From: Phreatobacter stygius | Lineage (GTDB): Bacteria; Pseudomonadota; Alphaproteobacteria; Rhizobiales; Phreatobacteraceae | Reading direction: 5' to 3' | DNA: 64,000 bases | NCBI RefSeq assembly: GCF_005144885.1 | Contig: NZ_CP039690.1 | Span: 1,054,001-1,118,000 of the forward strand | Shown: positions 37,139 to 45,425 of the stretch, in pieces | Layout of the letters: every line of letters begins with the position of its first letter | Numbering within the stretch: position 1 is the stretch's first letter | Program-made: the position numbers and the translations under genes | Notes under the pieces: generated by a model | Database searches by the model: none | Told to the model about the DNA's origin: nothing | Seen by the model: only the letters and a program-made list of their open reading frames with translations

Positions 37139-38131
37139 TCAGGCGCGAATGCGTGAGTTGAAGTTCTCGATGACGGCCTTGCCGGCGTCGCCGGTCTTGC
37201 CGATCCATTCCTCGGTGAGCTTGGCGCCGACCGCCTTGACTTCGGTGAGAAGCTGCGGGGTCGGATCGACGATGGTCATGCCGTTCTTGCGCAATTCCTC
37301 GACCGAGGCGATCTCGACTTCGGCTGCGAGCTTCCAGCCGCGCGGTTCGGCCTGCGCCGAGGCGGCCAGCATGGCTTGCCTGACCGGCTCCGGCAGACGC
37401 AGCCAGGCGCGTTCGTTCACCAGCACGGCGTTTTTCGGCATGGAGGCGCGCAGATTGACGAACTGACTGGCGAACTCCCAGGCGCGCGACTGCACGCCGG
37501 TGGCCCCAGACGTGATCATGCCGGTGACGATGTTGGTGGCGAAGGCCTGCGGCACTTCGGAGGCCTGAACCGCGGTCGGCACGGCACCGAGCAGTTCGGC
37601 CATGCGCGAGGTGATCGGGCTCACCGTGCGGAATTTCATGCCGCGCATGTCCGCCGCCGAATTGATCGGCGTCTTCGAATAGAAGGCCTGGCTCGGCCAG
37701 GCGACGGAATAGAGCATGCGGATGCCGCGCTTCTGCAACGAAGCCTGGAGCGCCGCCTTGGAGGCCTCATAGAGCTTGGTGGCCTGATCGAGGCCCTGGG
37801 CCAGGAAGGGGATCGAGTCGAGTTCGTAGAACGGATCCTCGTTGCCGAACTGGCTGATCAGGATCTCGCCGGCGGCGACCTGGCCGGTCGACACCGCGCG
37901 CAGGATTTCCGGCAGGCGGATCAGCGAATTGTTCGAGTGGACCTGGATCTTCATCGACCCGCCGGTCGCCTTGGCGATCTCCTCCACCCACCAGCGGACA
38001 TTCTGGGTGTGATAGGTGCCGTCGGTATAGGGCACCGGCATGTCCCAGGCGGTCTGGGCGCGCAGCACGGTAGGCGCGGCAAGCGTGGTCGCGCCGGCCA
38101 TGCCGGCGAGAATCTGACGGCGGTCGAACAT
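37139..38131 (-). CDS. dctP: TRAP transporter substrate-binding protein (DctP family)
   Basis: 330-residue periplasmic receptor. Signal sequence MFDRRQILAGMAGATTLAAP has a twin Arg and a Tat-like hydrophobic core. The mature protein contains the DctP core MRGMKFRTVSPITSRMAELL with the conserved Arg that binds carboxylates, and EVPQAFATNIVTGMITSG. CAGGAG eight bases before ATG 38131 fixes the start. It heads the transporter/5-oxoprolinase unit, so pyroglutamate is a reasonable ligand. A divergent MarR-like gene lies 334 bases away. Confidence 0.93.
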   Translation of the reverse strand: MFDRRQILAGMAGATTLAAPTVLRAQTAWDMPVPYTDGTYHTQNVRWWVEEIAKATGGSMKIQVHSNNSLIRLPEILRAVSTGQVAAGEILISQFGNEDPFYELDSIPFLAQGLDQATKLYEASKAALQASLQKRGIRMLYSVAWPSQAFYSKTPINSAADMRGMKFRTVSPITSRMAELLGAVPTAVQASEVPQAFATNIVTGMITSGATGVQSRAWEFASQFVNLRASMPKNAVLVNERAWLRLPEPVRQAMLAASAQAEPRGWKLAAEVEIASVEELRKNGMTIVDPTPQLLTEVKAVGAKLTEEWIGKTGDAGKAVIENFNSRIRA

Positions 38132-38361
38132 GGGAGAAACTCCTGAAGTCCCTGATCTCTGGATGGTCCCGCCTTTGACAGGCGGTCGAGGCTGCTTGCC
38201 CTTGAATATCGATTGGATCGCTGTTTCACCCACAAGACAAGGGGTCTGTATGCATTGCGGTGCACACTGGAACGCGCGAATTCCGGCGCGTCGCCCCCCG
38301 GCTTGCGACATGAAACCACTCTCAGACCCGACGATCGCGCAACAAAAAGTCCGTGTCAACA

Positions 38362-38381
38362 TATCGTTGATAATTTATCGT
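38362..38381. promoter_or_regulatory. AT-rich operator candidate between dctP and the MarR-like gene
   Basis: In the 334-base gap (38132-38465) the stretch 38340-38410 is strikingly AT-rich. It holds the palindrome GATAA-T-TTATC (38369-38379) and a direct repeat of TATCGT at 38362-38367 and 38376-38381. A further TTATCG-like site occurs in reverse at 38399-38406. This is the best place for a regulator site controlling dctP and the MarR-like gene; the rest of the gap shows nothing identifiable. Confidence 0.5.
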
Positions 38382-38465
38382 CGTTTTCTTGATTTGATTT
38401 CGATAAGATGACCACCATAAATCGACTGGTTCCGATGTCGTCCTCCGCTTGCGAGAGAATCGCCG

Positions 38466-39014
38466 ATGCCCTCAACGCCGACGCCTTCAGCAGTGACGTC
38501 TCCAACCGCAACGCTCGGCCCGATCGTCTCCTCGGCGCACCTCGCCTCGGGAGCCATGCCGGCGCTCTCCGAGTTCGAGTTCGGACTGATCCTGGTCGGC
38601 CATGCTTTCGACCGCTGGATGACCCGCTGCGCCGCAGCCGCCGGCGTGCCCGGCCTGTCACCGCTCGAAGTGCTGATCGTCCATACCGTCAATCACCGTG
38701 GGCGGCCGAAGCGCATGGCCGATATCGCGCTGGTGCTGAACGTCGAGGACACTCACCTCGTCACCTATGCCGTCAAGAAGCTGGAAGCGGCAGGGCTGGT
38801 GAAGGGCGAGAAGGTCGGCAAGGAAAAGGCCATCGGAACCAGCGCCAAGGGCGCCGATTTCTGTCTGCGCTATCGCGAGATTCGCGAGGCCCTGCTGATC
38901 AAGGGGGTCAAGGCTTTCGGCACCGACGCTGTCGAACTCAGCCGGATCGCCGCCGAGATGCGGGCGCTCTCCGGCCTCTATGATCAGGCAACCCGGTCAG
39001 CCGCGAGCCTGTGA
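38466..39014 (+). CDS. MarR-like winged-helix regulator
   Basis: 182-residue protein. ALSEFEFGLILVGHAFDRWM begins the dimer helix; IALVLNVEDTHLVTYAVKKL is the DNA-recognition helix-turn-helix and EAAGLVKGEKVGKEKAIGT the wing. This subgroup of MarR-like proteins is often found beside TRAP or amidohydrolase genes in rhizobia (from memory of the family). Divergent from dctP, it is the obvious candidate regulator of the transporter/5-oxoprolinase unit. Confidence 0.88.
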   Translation: MPSTPTPSAVTSPTATLGPIVSSAHLASGAMPALSEFEFGLILVGHAFDRWMTRCAAAAGVPGLSPLEVLIVHTVNHRGRPKRMADIALVLNVEDTHLVTYAVKKLEAAGLVKGEKVGKEKAIGTSAKGADFCLRYREIREALLIKGVKAFGTDAVELSRIAAEMRALSGLYDQATRSAASL

Positions 39015-39105
39015 ACCGGCGAAGCGCGTCGCAGGCGCATCCACTTGGCGTGATCCGGTGTTCGTATCTTCGACAGGGCTGGGATGCTGCGACAGGAGCA
39101 ATGCC

Positions 39106-39501
39106 ATGAGCCGCAATACGGACACCGTCAAGGCAGCATACGAGGCGTTTGGCCGTGGCGACATTGCCGCCATTCTCGACAAGCTCGCCGATGACGTGGA
39201 ATGGGAACACGATTGGGGTGGCGCGCAATTGCGCTGGTATGTCTCGCGCCGCGGTCGCGACAATGTTGCCGGCTTCTTCCAGACGCTCGACGACTTCGAT
39301 TTCCTGAAATTCGAGCCCTTCGCCTTCCTGGAAGACGACGGCATGGTCGTCTCGCTGGTCCGCCTCGAATTGCGCGTCAAGGCCACCGGCAAGGGCTTCA
39401 AGGACCTCGAGGCCCATCTCTGGACCTTCGGCGCCGATGGCCAAGTGGCGAAATTCCGCCACCTGGCCGACACCCATCAACTGGCAGCCGTCACGGCGTG
39501 A
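39106..39501 (+). CDS. SnoaL/NTF2-like protein
   Basis: 131-residue protein of the NTF2/ketosteroid-isomerase superfamily: TVKAAYEAFGRGDIAAILDK at the N-terminus and VEWEHDWGG, then a beta-barrel ending in GADGQVAKFRHLADT. AGGAG seven bases before ATG 39106 supports the start. These small proteins are enzymes or binding proteins with no fixed function. It converges on hyuB. Confidence 0.88.
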   Translation: MSRNTDTVKAAYEAFGRGDIAAILDKLADDVEWEHDWGGAQLRWYVSRRGRDNVAGFFQTLDDFDFLKFEPFAFLEDDGMVVSLVRLELRVKATGKGFKDLEAHLWTFGADGQVAKFRHLADTHQLAAVTA

Positions 39502-39525
39502 CCGGTCGGGCGGCCGGGCTCGCGC

Positions 39526-41166
39526 TCAGCCGCCATAGACCTTGGCGCCGGCCTTGCTGATCAGCCCCTCGGACAGGTCCTTCTCGACCGCCGCCTTGTC
39601 GCGGGCCGTCGGAGCCCCGATGCCGCCGCCGCCAGGGGTCATCACCACCAGGCGGTCATCCGGCGGGATCAACTGGAAGCCTTTGCCCTTGAGCTTCACG
39701 CCCGACTTCAGCGCGACCGCACCAGCGGCTCCATCCTTGCCGCCGTCACGGCCGCGCGGGGGATGATCGATACGGTCATAGGCCGCCAGCAGATCGAACG
39801 GCTTGCCGATGCGGCTGCCGACCTCGATCACCTGGCCGAGGCCACCGCGGGTCTTGCCGGCACCGCCGGAATCCGTGCGGAACTCCTTGCGCCAGAAGAT
39901 CAGCGGGGTGATCGATTCGGCGATCTCGACCGGCGTGCCCTTGACGCCGGAGGGATAGGCGGTCGCCGACAGCCCGTCCTTCAGCGGCCTGGCGCCGGTG
40001 CCGCCATTGGAGGTTACCGCCATGGTGAACCCGTAATTGCCGAGCCCGGCATCTTCGGTCTGGCCGCGGACATTGAGGTTCCACAGGCAGGACGTGCCCT
40101 CGGCCGGCACGCGCTCGGGGATCGCCTGGCGCAACGCGCCGAACACCACATCCGGCAACATCTGGCCGATCACGTGGCGTGAGGCGACCGGCTTCGGCTT
40201 CAGCGCGTTGACGATCGAATCCTCCGGCGCCGACACGGTCAGCGGCGCCAGCGAACCGGCATTGTTCGGGATATCCTTGCCGACGATGCAGGCAAGACCG
40301 AACACCGTATAGGCGGTGGTATAGGCCAGCGGCACGTTGATGCCGCGGCGCGAGGCCGGGCCCGTGCCGGCAAAGTCGACATGGATGCCGGTCTTCGACA
40401 CCGTGACGGTGGCGGCCAGGACCACTGGCTCGTCATAGCCGTCGACCGTCATGGTGTTCGACCAGGAGCCCTGCGGCATGGCGGCGATGGCGTCCAGCAC
40501 GGCGGCGCGCGAGCGGCTCAGGATGTGCTTGGACAGCACGTCGAGATCGTCCAGGCCGAACTCGGTCATCATCGCGGACAGCCGTTCGCAGCCGACATCG
40601 TTGCAGGCGGCGAGCGAATAGACGTCGCCTTCGGTATCGATCGGCAACCGGGTATTGGCCCGGATCATCGCCATCAGCGTCTCGTTCAGCTTGCCATTGT
40701 CGGCGAGCTTCAACAGCGGGATATAGAGGCCTTCCATGAACACGTCGGTGGCATCCGGCCCGAAGCCGATGCCCCCGATATCCATCAGGTGGCTGGTGCA
40801 GGAGAACAGCGCGACCAGCTTGCCCTTGTGGAAGGCCGGCGTGGTCAGCACGAAGTCATTGAGATGGCCGGTGCCCATCCACGGGTCGTTGGTGATGTAG
40901 ATGTCGCCTTCGCGCATCGTCTCCACCGGGAAGGTGCGGATGAAGTGCTTGACGCTCTCGGCCATGGAATTGACGTGGCCCGGCGTGCCGGTGACCGCCT
41001 GGGCCAGCATGTTGCCGTCACGGTCGAACACGCCGGCGGAGAGATCGCCCGCCTCGCGCACGATCGCCGAAAAGGCCGTGCGCAGCAGCACCTGGGCCTG
41101 TTCTTCCACCACCGCGATCAGGCGGTTCCACATGACCTGCAGATCGATGTCGGAGAGCTTGGTCAT
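39526..41166 (-). CDS. Hydantoinase B/oxoprolinase family protein
   Basis: 546-residue HyuB-type subunit. TFSAIVREAGDLSAGVFDRD-like start (here RTAFSAIVREAGDLSAGVFD), ITNDPWMGTGHLNDFVLTTP and the C-terminal VMTPGGGGIGAP are diagnostic. It pairs with HyuA for ATP-dependent ring opening of N-methylhydantoin, 5-oxoproline or similar lactams, or as an acetone-carboxylase-like enzyme. Start ATG 41166; a TTG at 41175 overlaps the hyuA stop (TTGA) and is an alternative. AAGGA lies upstream. Confidence 0.94.
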   Translation of the reverse strand: MTKLSDIDLQVMWNRLIAVVEEQAQVLLRTAFSAIVREAGDLSAGVFDRDGNMLAQAVTGTPGHVNSMAESVKHFIRTFPVETMREGDIYITNDPWMGTGHLNDFVLTTPAFHKGKLVALFSCTSHLMDIGGIGFGPDATDVFMEGLYIPLLKLADNGKLNETLMAMIRANTRLPIDTEGDVYSLAACNDVGCERLSAMMTEFGLDDLDVLSKHILSRSRAAVLDAIAAMPQGSWSNTMTVDGYDEPVVLAATVTVSKTGIHVDFAGTGPASRRGINVPLAYTTAYTVFGLACIVGKDIPNNAGSLAPLTVSAPEDSIVNALKPKPVASRHVIGQMLPDVVFGALRQAIPERVPAEGTSCLWNLNVRGQTEDAGLGNYGFTMAVTSNGGTGARPLKDGLSATAYPSGVKGTPVEIAESITPLIFWRKEFRTDSGGAGKTRGGLGQVIEVGSRIGKPFDLLAAYDRIDHPPRGRDGGKDGAAGAVALKSGVKLKGKGFQLIPPDDRLVVMTPGGGGIGAPTARDKAAVEKDLSEGLISKAGAKVYGG

Positions 41167-41171
41167 GACGG

Positions 41172-43301
41172 TCAATGTCCTTTTGCCGCGGCGGGCTTGG
41201 TCGCGGCCGCCTTGGTCGCCACGGTTTTAGCGGTCAGGACCAGGCCATGGCCGGCATCGAGCTGAGCGTCGAACGTCGCGCTGACAAAGGTCGAAGTGCC
41301 GGCTTCGACAATGATCGCGGGCCCCGAGATCACCGCGCCGGGTGTCATCGTGGTGCGGTCGATCATCGGCACGTTGATGGTCTTGCCGCTCTTGGCGTCG
41401 AACACCGGCCGTGACCCGATCGGCTTCGGCCCGTCCTTGCGGCGCGGCTTCTTCAGCACCTCGGGTTTAGCCGTATCGGTGGTTACCAGCAGGGCCCAGG
41501 ACAACACCTCGATGGCCGCGCCCGGAATGTGGCGGGCGAACAGCCGGCGATAGCCGGTCTCGAAATGCTCGCGCATCAGCGCGATATCCTTTTGCGTCAG
41601 CGCGCGATTCGGCAGCGCCACGGCGATTTCGTGGCCCTGGCCGGTATAGCGCATGAAGGCGGTGCGGGTTTCGTGCAGCTTGCGGCCACCGGCGGCCGCC
41701 TTGGCAAGGCCCGTCGCCTCCTTGCTCATATGGCTAAGCAGCTCTGTCGCTTCCTTCACGTCGAACCGGTCGAGCCGCATGAATTTGGAATGGACCAGCT
41801 CATAGGCCGCCGGCGCGCGCAGGAAACCGATGGCCGAGCCGACACCGGCATCGGCTGGAATGATGATCCGCGAAATGCCGAGCTTTTCGGCGAGCCGCGC
41901 CGCATGCAGCGGCGCCGCGCCGCCGAAGGCCACCATGGTATGGTCGCCCACCACCACGCCGCGCTCCACCGAATGGACACGGGCGGCGTTCGCCATGTTC
42001 TCGTCGACGATCTCGGCAACGCCATGGGCGGCCATCGAAGTCTTGAGCGACAGGGGCTTGCCGACTGCGGCATCGAGCGCGGCATTCGACTTGTCGGGAT
42101 AAAGCGTGATCGCACCGCCGGCAAAGCGGCTCGGGTCGATCCGGCCGAGCGCCACGTCGGCGTCGGTAACCGTCGGGTCGGCACCGCCGCGCCCATAACA
42201 GGCGGGACCGGGCACCGAAGCGGCCGAATCCGGCCCGACCGTGATGCGCTTCAGGCCGTCGACCCGGGCGATCGAACCGCCGCCGGCGCCGATCTCGACC
42301 ATCTCGATCACCGGGATGCGCACCGGCAGGCCCGAACCCTTCATGAAGCGCGACTGGCGGTCGACCTCGAAGGTGCGCGCCTTGTAGGGGGTGGCGTCAT
42401 GGATCAGGCAGATCTTGGCGGTGGTGCCGCCCATGTCGAAGGACAGGACCTTGTCCTCGGCACGCTCGGCGGCGATGTAGGCGGCGAGGATGGCGCCGCC
42501 GGCCGGGCCCGATTCAACCAGGCGAATGGGAAAGCGCGCGGCCGTCTCCAGCGTTGCCAGCGACCCGCCCGAGGTCATCAGGTGGATCGGCCTGGAATAG
42601 CCCTCGGCCGCGAAGCGTGATTTGAGCCGGCCGAGATAACCCGCCATCAGCGGCTGGACATAGGCATTGGCGATCGCCGTGGAGGTGCGCTCATATTCGC
42701 GCATTTCCGGGCAGACCTCGGACGACAGCGTCACCTCGATGCCGGGCAGTTCCTCGGCCAGGATCTCGCCGGCGCGCGTCTCGTGGGCGCCATTGGCATA
42801 GGAGTGGATGAAGGCGACGGCGACCGCCTCGACCTTCTGCTTCTTCAGCTCTTTCGCCACCTTGCGCAGCGCCGCTTCATCCAGCGGCACCCAGACCTTG
42901 CCCATCACGTCGATGCGCTCCGGCACCGTGTAGCGCAGCTTGCGCTCGACCAGCTGGCGGGGCTTGTCGATGAAGATGTCGTATTGGTCGTAGCGGCCTT
43001 CGTCGGCGATCTCGATGACGTCGCGAAAACCGTCGGTGGCGATCAGTGCGGTCCTGGCCCCCTTGCGCTCGATCACCGCATTGGTGGCGAGCGTCGTGCC
43101 ATGGACGAACACGGTCAGATCGGCGAAACCGATGCCGGCCTGTTTCAACACCAGCCGGGTGCCCTCGACCACGGCCTCTTCGGGCGCGTGGGGCGTTGTC
43201 AGCACCTTGGTGGTGAAGCGTTCGTCGCCCTTTTCGAGGACGATGTCGGTGAAGGTGCCGCCGATGTCGGTGGCGAGGCGAATGGTGCTGGAAACTGTCA
43301 T
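41172..43301 (-). CDS. Hydantoinase A/oxoprolinase family protein
   Basis: 709-residue HyuA-type subunit. LATDIGGTFTDIVLEKGDE (ASKHA ATPase phosphate-1 motif), FVHGTTLATNAVIERKGA, VLSFDMGGTTAKICLI and VEIGAGGGSIARVDGLKR are all conserved. The C-terminal tail is Ala/Lys-rich (TKAAATKPAAAKGH). ATG 43301 is chosen from the fold, as no strong ribosome site is seen; an upstream in-frame extension to 43706 runs through the divergent creatininase gene and is not credible. Confidence 0.94.
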   Translation of the reverse strand: MTVSSTIRLATDIGGTFTDIVLEKGDERFTTKVLTTPHAPEEAVVEGTRLVLKQAGIGFADLTVFVHGTTLATNAVIERKGARTALIATDGFRDVIEIADEGRYDQYDIFIDKPRQLVERKLRYTVPERIDVMGKVWVPLDEAALRKVAKELKKQKVEAVAVAFIHSYANGAHETRAGEILAEELPGIEVTLSSEVCPEMREYERTSTAIANAYVQPLMAGYLGRLKSRFAAEGYSRPIHLMTSGGSLATLETAARFPIRLVESGPAGGAILAAYIAAERAEDKVLSFDMGGTTAKICLIHDATPYKARTFEVDRQSRFMKGSGLPVRIPVIEMVEIGAGGGSIARVDGLKRITVGPDSAASVPGPACYGRGGADPTVTDADVALGRIDPSRFAGGAITLYPDKSNAALDAAVGKPLSLKTSMAAHGVAEIVDENMANAARVHSVERGVVVGDHTMVAFGGAAPLHAARLAEKLGISRIIIPADAGVGSAIGFLRAPAAYELVHSKFMRLDRFDVKEATELLSHMSKEATGLAKAAAGGRKLHETRTAFMRYTGQGHEIAVALPNRALTQKDIALMREHFETGYRRLFARHIPGAAIEVLSWALLVTTDTAKPEVLKKPRRKDGPKPIGSRPVFDAKSGKTINVPMIDRTTMTPGAVISGPAIIVEAGTSTFVSATFDAQLDAGHGLVLTAKTVATKAAATKPAAAKGH

Positions 43302-43329
43302 GGCCGGGACACTAGCGATCGGCGTGCCA

Positions 43330-43345
43330 AGAACAACCTCGTTCT
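43330..43345. promoter_or_regulatory. Possible operator between hyuA and the creatininase-family gene
   Basis: AGAAC (43330-43334) and GTTCT (43341-43345) form a five-base inverted repeat with a six-base spacer in the 133-base divergent gap. The position suits control of both genes, but five-base arms can occur by chance and no regulator is adjacent. Confidence 0.3.
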
Positions 43346-43434
43346 GGTGAATGAGGGGGATGCGCGTCTGCCGTGCGACAGCGCTCGACCCCTGGCCCAC
43401 GGCATGGAAATCTGCCCCCCAAAGGGAGAGCGAC

Positions 43435-44211
43435 ATGTCGAAACCGCCACAGCCTCCGGTCGAATGGGTGAAGCTGACCGCCCCCGAGCTGAACCAGCTC
43501 GCCGCCGCCGATGCCCTGGTTATCCTGCCGGTTGCGTCGACCGAACAGCACGGCCCCCATCTCGGCACCGGCGTCGACACCATTCTGTGCGGCACGGTGT
43601 GCCGGCTGGCCGCCGAGCGGGCGCAGGAGCGGCGCCCGGTCGTGGTGGCGCCGACGCTGTGGGTTGGCCTGGCCGAGCACCACATGGCGCATGGCGGCAC
43701 CTTCACCCTTGATATCCCGACCTATCGGGCCGTGCTGGTCTGCCTCGTCACCTCGCTGCAGCGCCACGGCTTCAGGCGCGTGCTGATCGTCAATGGCCAT
43801 GGCGGCAATGCCTCGGCACTCAACGCCTTCCTGCCCGACATCACGCGCGAAACCGGTGTCGAAGTGGCGGCGACCACCTATTTCGAACTGGCTCAGCCGG
43901 CCTTCGCACCCCTGCTGGACGACCAGGATGGCGTGCTGCATGCCTGCGAGGCCGAGACCTCGATGATGATGCTGGCTGCCCCCGATGCGGTGCGCGAGGA
44001 CAGGCTCGCCGATGCTCATGGCCCGCAATTCGCCGACCCGCGCGCGGTTCTGGCGCCACCGGTGCAGCGCTGGCGCTCGTTCAAGAGCTTCGCGCCATCG
44101 GGTGTGATCGGCGACGCCCGCAGGTCGTCCCGCGCCAAGGGCGAGAAGCTGCAGGCCGCCGCCGTCGATGCCTTGGCCGATGTCATCGTCAAGGGCACGC
44201 CCTGGGCGTGA
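43435..44211 (+). CDS. Creatininase-family amidohydrolase
   Basis: 258-residue metal-dependent hydrolase. VASTEQHGPHLGTGVDTIL contains the Glu, His and Asp metal ligands, AEHHMAHGGTFTLDI a further His pair, VNGHGGNASAL the signature loop and ACEAETSMMML a late Glu. The family includes creatininase, FAPy deformylase and mycofactocin MftE. GGGAG about six bases before ATG 43435 (MSKPPQPP) supports the start. Between HyuAB and acetamidase genes it probably opens a lactam or cyclic amide. Confidence 0.92.
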   Translation: MSKPPQPPVEWVKLTAPELNQLAAADALVILPVASTEQHGPHLGTGVDTILCGTVCRLAAERAQERRPVVVAPTLWVGLAEHHMAHGGTFTLDIPTYRAVLVCLVTSLQRHGFRRVLIVNGHGGNASALNAFLPDITRETGVEVAATTYFELAQPAFAPLLDDQDGVLHACEAETSMMMLAAPDAVREDRLADAHGPQFADPRAVLAPPVQRWRSFKSFAPSGVIGDARRSSRAKGEKLQAAAVDALADVIVKGTPWA

Positions 44212-44252
44212 GCACGGCGAGAGGGCCTGACAATTGCCGGCGCGGCCAGTAC

Positions 44253-44435
44253 GGCATCCCCGGCTGACTGAGCGAAGCGCAAGGAAGGGAAGGGCATCCA
44301 GGGGTTACGGAGCAGAAGCCGTGCCGCTTGAGAAATCAGCGCATTCCAATGGATGCCGTACGAACTCATGTGCTGAAAACGCGGCCCGTCGACTCCTGGA
44401 TCCCCTTCCCCTCGCTGCGCTCGGCCGGGGATGAC
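44253..44435. repeat. Dispersed intergenic palindromic element
   Basis: The arm 44253-44304 and the arm 44393-44435 are imperfect inverted copies of a sequence beginning GTCATCCCCGGCCGAGCG. A nested perfect 11-base inverted repeat is GTACGGCATCC (44249-44259) and GGATGCCGTAC (44351-44361). The block lies between the convergent creatininase and acetamidase genes. A related half-copy is at 24833-24864. No coding potential is seen. Confidence 0.75.
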
Positions 44436-44466
44436 GTCGAGTATTTTCCGACAGCCGCGCCTGCCC

Positions 44467-45414
44467 TCACCTCACCTTTGCCAGCCACTTCTTGTCGATC
44501 ATCACGTGGATGCCCTTGTTGCCGTTGACCACCTGGGTCACCCTGACATCGGCGACCAGGGACAGCAGCGCGAAGGCCTCGTCGCGATCGAGCCCCGAGC
44601 GCGCGCTGACCAGATCGATCATGCTGCGCAAGGCGATCTGAACTGCGGCATCGAGGTCGGGATCGAAGGCCATGGTGATGGCATGGGTCGGTGTCTCCGC
44701 CATTGGCCAGGTAAGGCTCATGTCGGCGCGCAGCGTCAGCGTGAACGTGCCGATCAGCCCGGTCTCGATGGCGGTGATGCAGACCTCGCCGTCGCCCTGC
44801 GCGCCATGCCCGTCGCCGACCGAGAAATTGGCGCCCTCGACATGGACAGGCAGGTAGAGCGTGGTGCCGGCCACCAGTTCCTTATTGTCGAGATTGCCGC
44901 CGTTGCGGCGCGGCGGCAGCGTATTGATCCGGCCCCATTCGGCCGGCGGCGCCACCGCCATGACGCCGAAGAACGGCCGGTCGAGCGGGATCTCATGGCC
45001 CCAGGGCATGCGGGCGAGTTTGGCCTGCCGGTCGATGCGCGAATGAAACAGCCGGCGCGCCTTGACGTCATCCGGCAGCGCGCCGACCAGCGGCGCCACA
45101 AAGGTGTAACCCCAGTCGTAATGCAGGTCGATCGCCTCGATATCGACCTGCAGGACCTGTCCGGGCCTCGCACCCTTCACCGCCACCGGGCCGGTGCAGA
45201 TATGGCCGGGCAAGGCCGGGCCGCCGAAACGCTGATGGATCGCGGTCAGACCGGGCGGAATGCCCCAGCTTGGATCCGGCAGCACGTCGGCGCCGCCGGA
45301 CACTGTCGAAATGGTCACCCGCTCGCCCGAATTGATGGTCAGCCGGGGGGCGAGGGCCGCTTCGAAATAGCCCCAATGGGCGGTCTCGGCGCCGGCGTCG
45401 AGGCGATGCGTCAT
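44467..45414 (-). CDS. Acetamidase/formamidase family protein
   Basis: 315-residue cytoplasmic amidohydrolase of the FmdA/AmdA family. MPWGHEIPLDRPFFGVMAVA, GGNLDNKELVAGTTLYLPV and SVGDGHGAQGDGEVC are the conserved metal/active-site segments. It hydrolyses short amides to acid plus ammonia. ATG 45414 with AGGA about seven bases upstream. It starts 11 bases after the TRAP permease gene ends, so the transporter probably brings in its substrate or a precursor. Confidence 0.94.
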   Translation of the reverse strand: MTHRLDAGAETAHWGYFEAALAPRLTINSGERVTISTVSGGADVLPDPSWGIPPGLTAIHQRFGGPALPGHICTGPVAVKGARPGQVLQVDIEAIDLHYDWGYTFVAPLVGALPDDVKARRLFHSRIDRQAKLARMPWGHEIPLDRPFFGVMAVAPPAEWGRINTLPPRRNGGNLDNKELVAGTTLYLPVHVEGANFSVGDGHGAQGDGEVCITAIETGLIGTFTLTLRADMSLTWPMAETPTHAITMAFDPDLDAAVQIALRSMIDLVSARSGLDRDEAFALLSLVADVRVTQVVNGNKGIHVMIDKKWLAKVR

Positions 45415-45425
45415 GGTCTGTCCTG

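Noticed and set aside
34891-37161. Long plus-strand open frame opposite pxpB, dctM and dctQ
   Set aside because: Its product is a His/Asp/Arg-rich low-complexity sequence typical of antisense frames; the opposite strand encodes recognised transporter genes.
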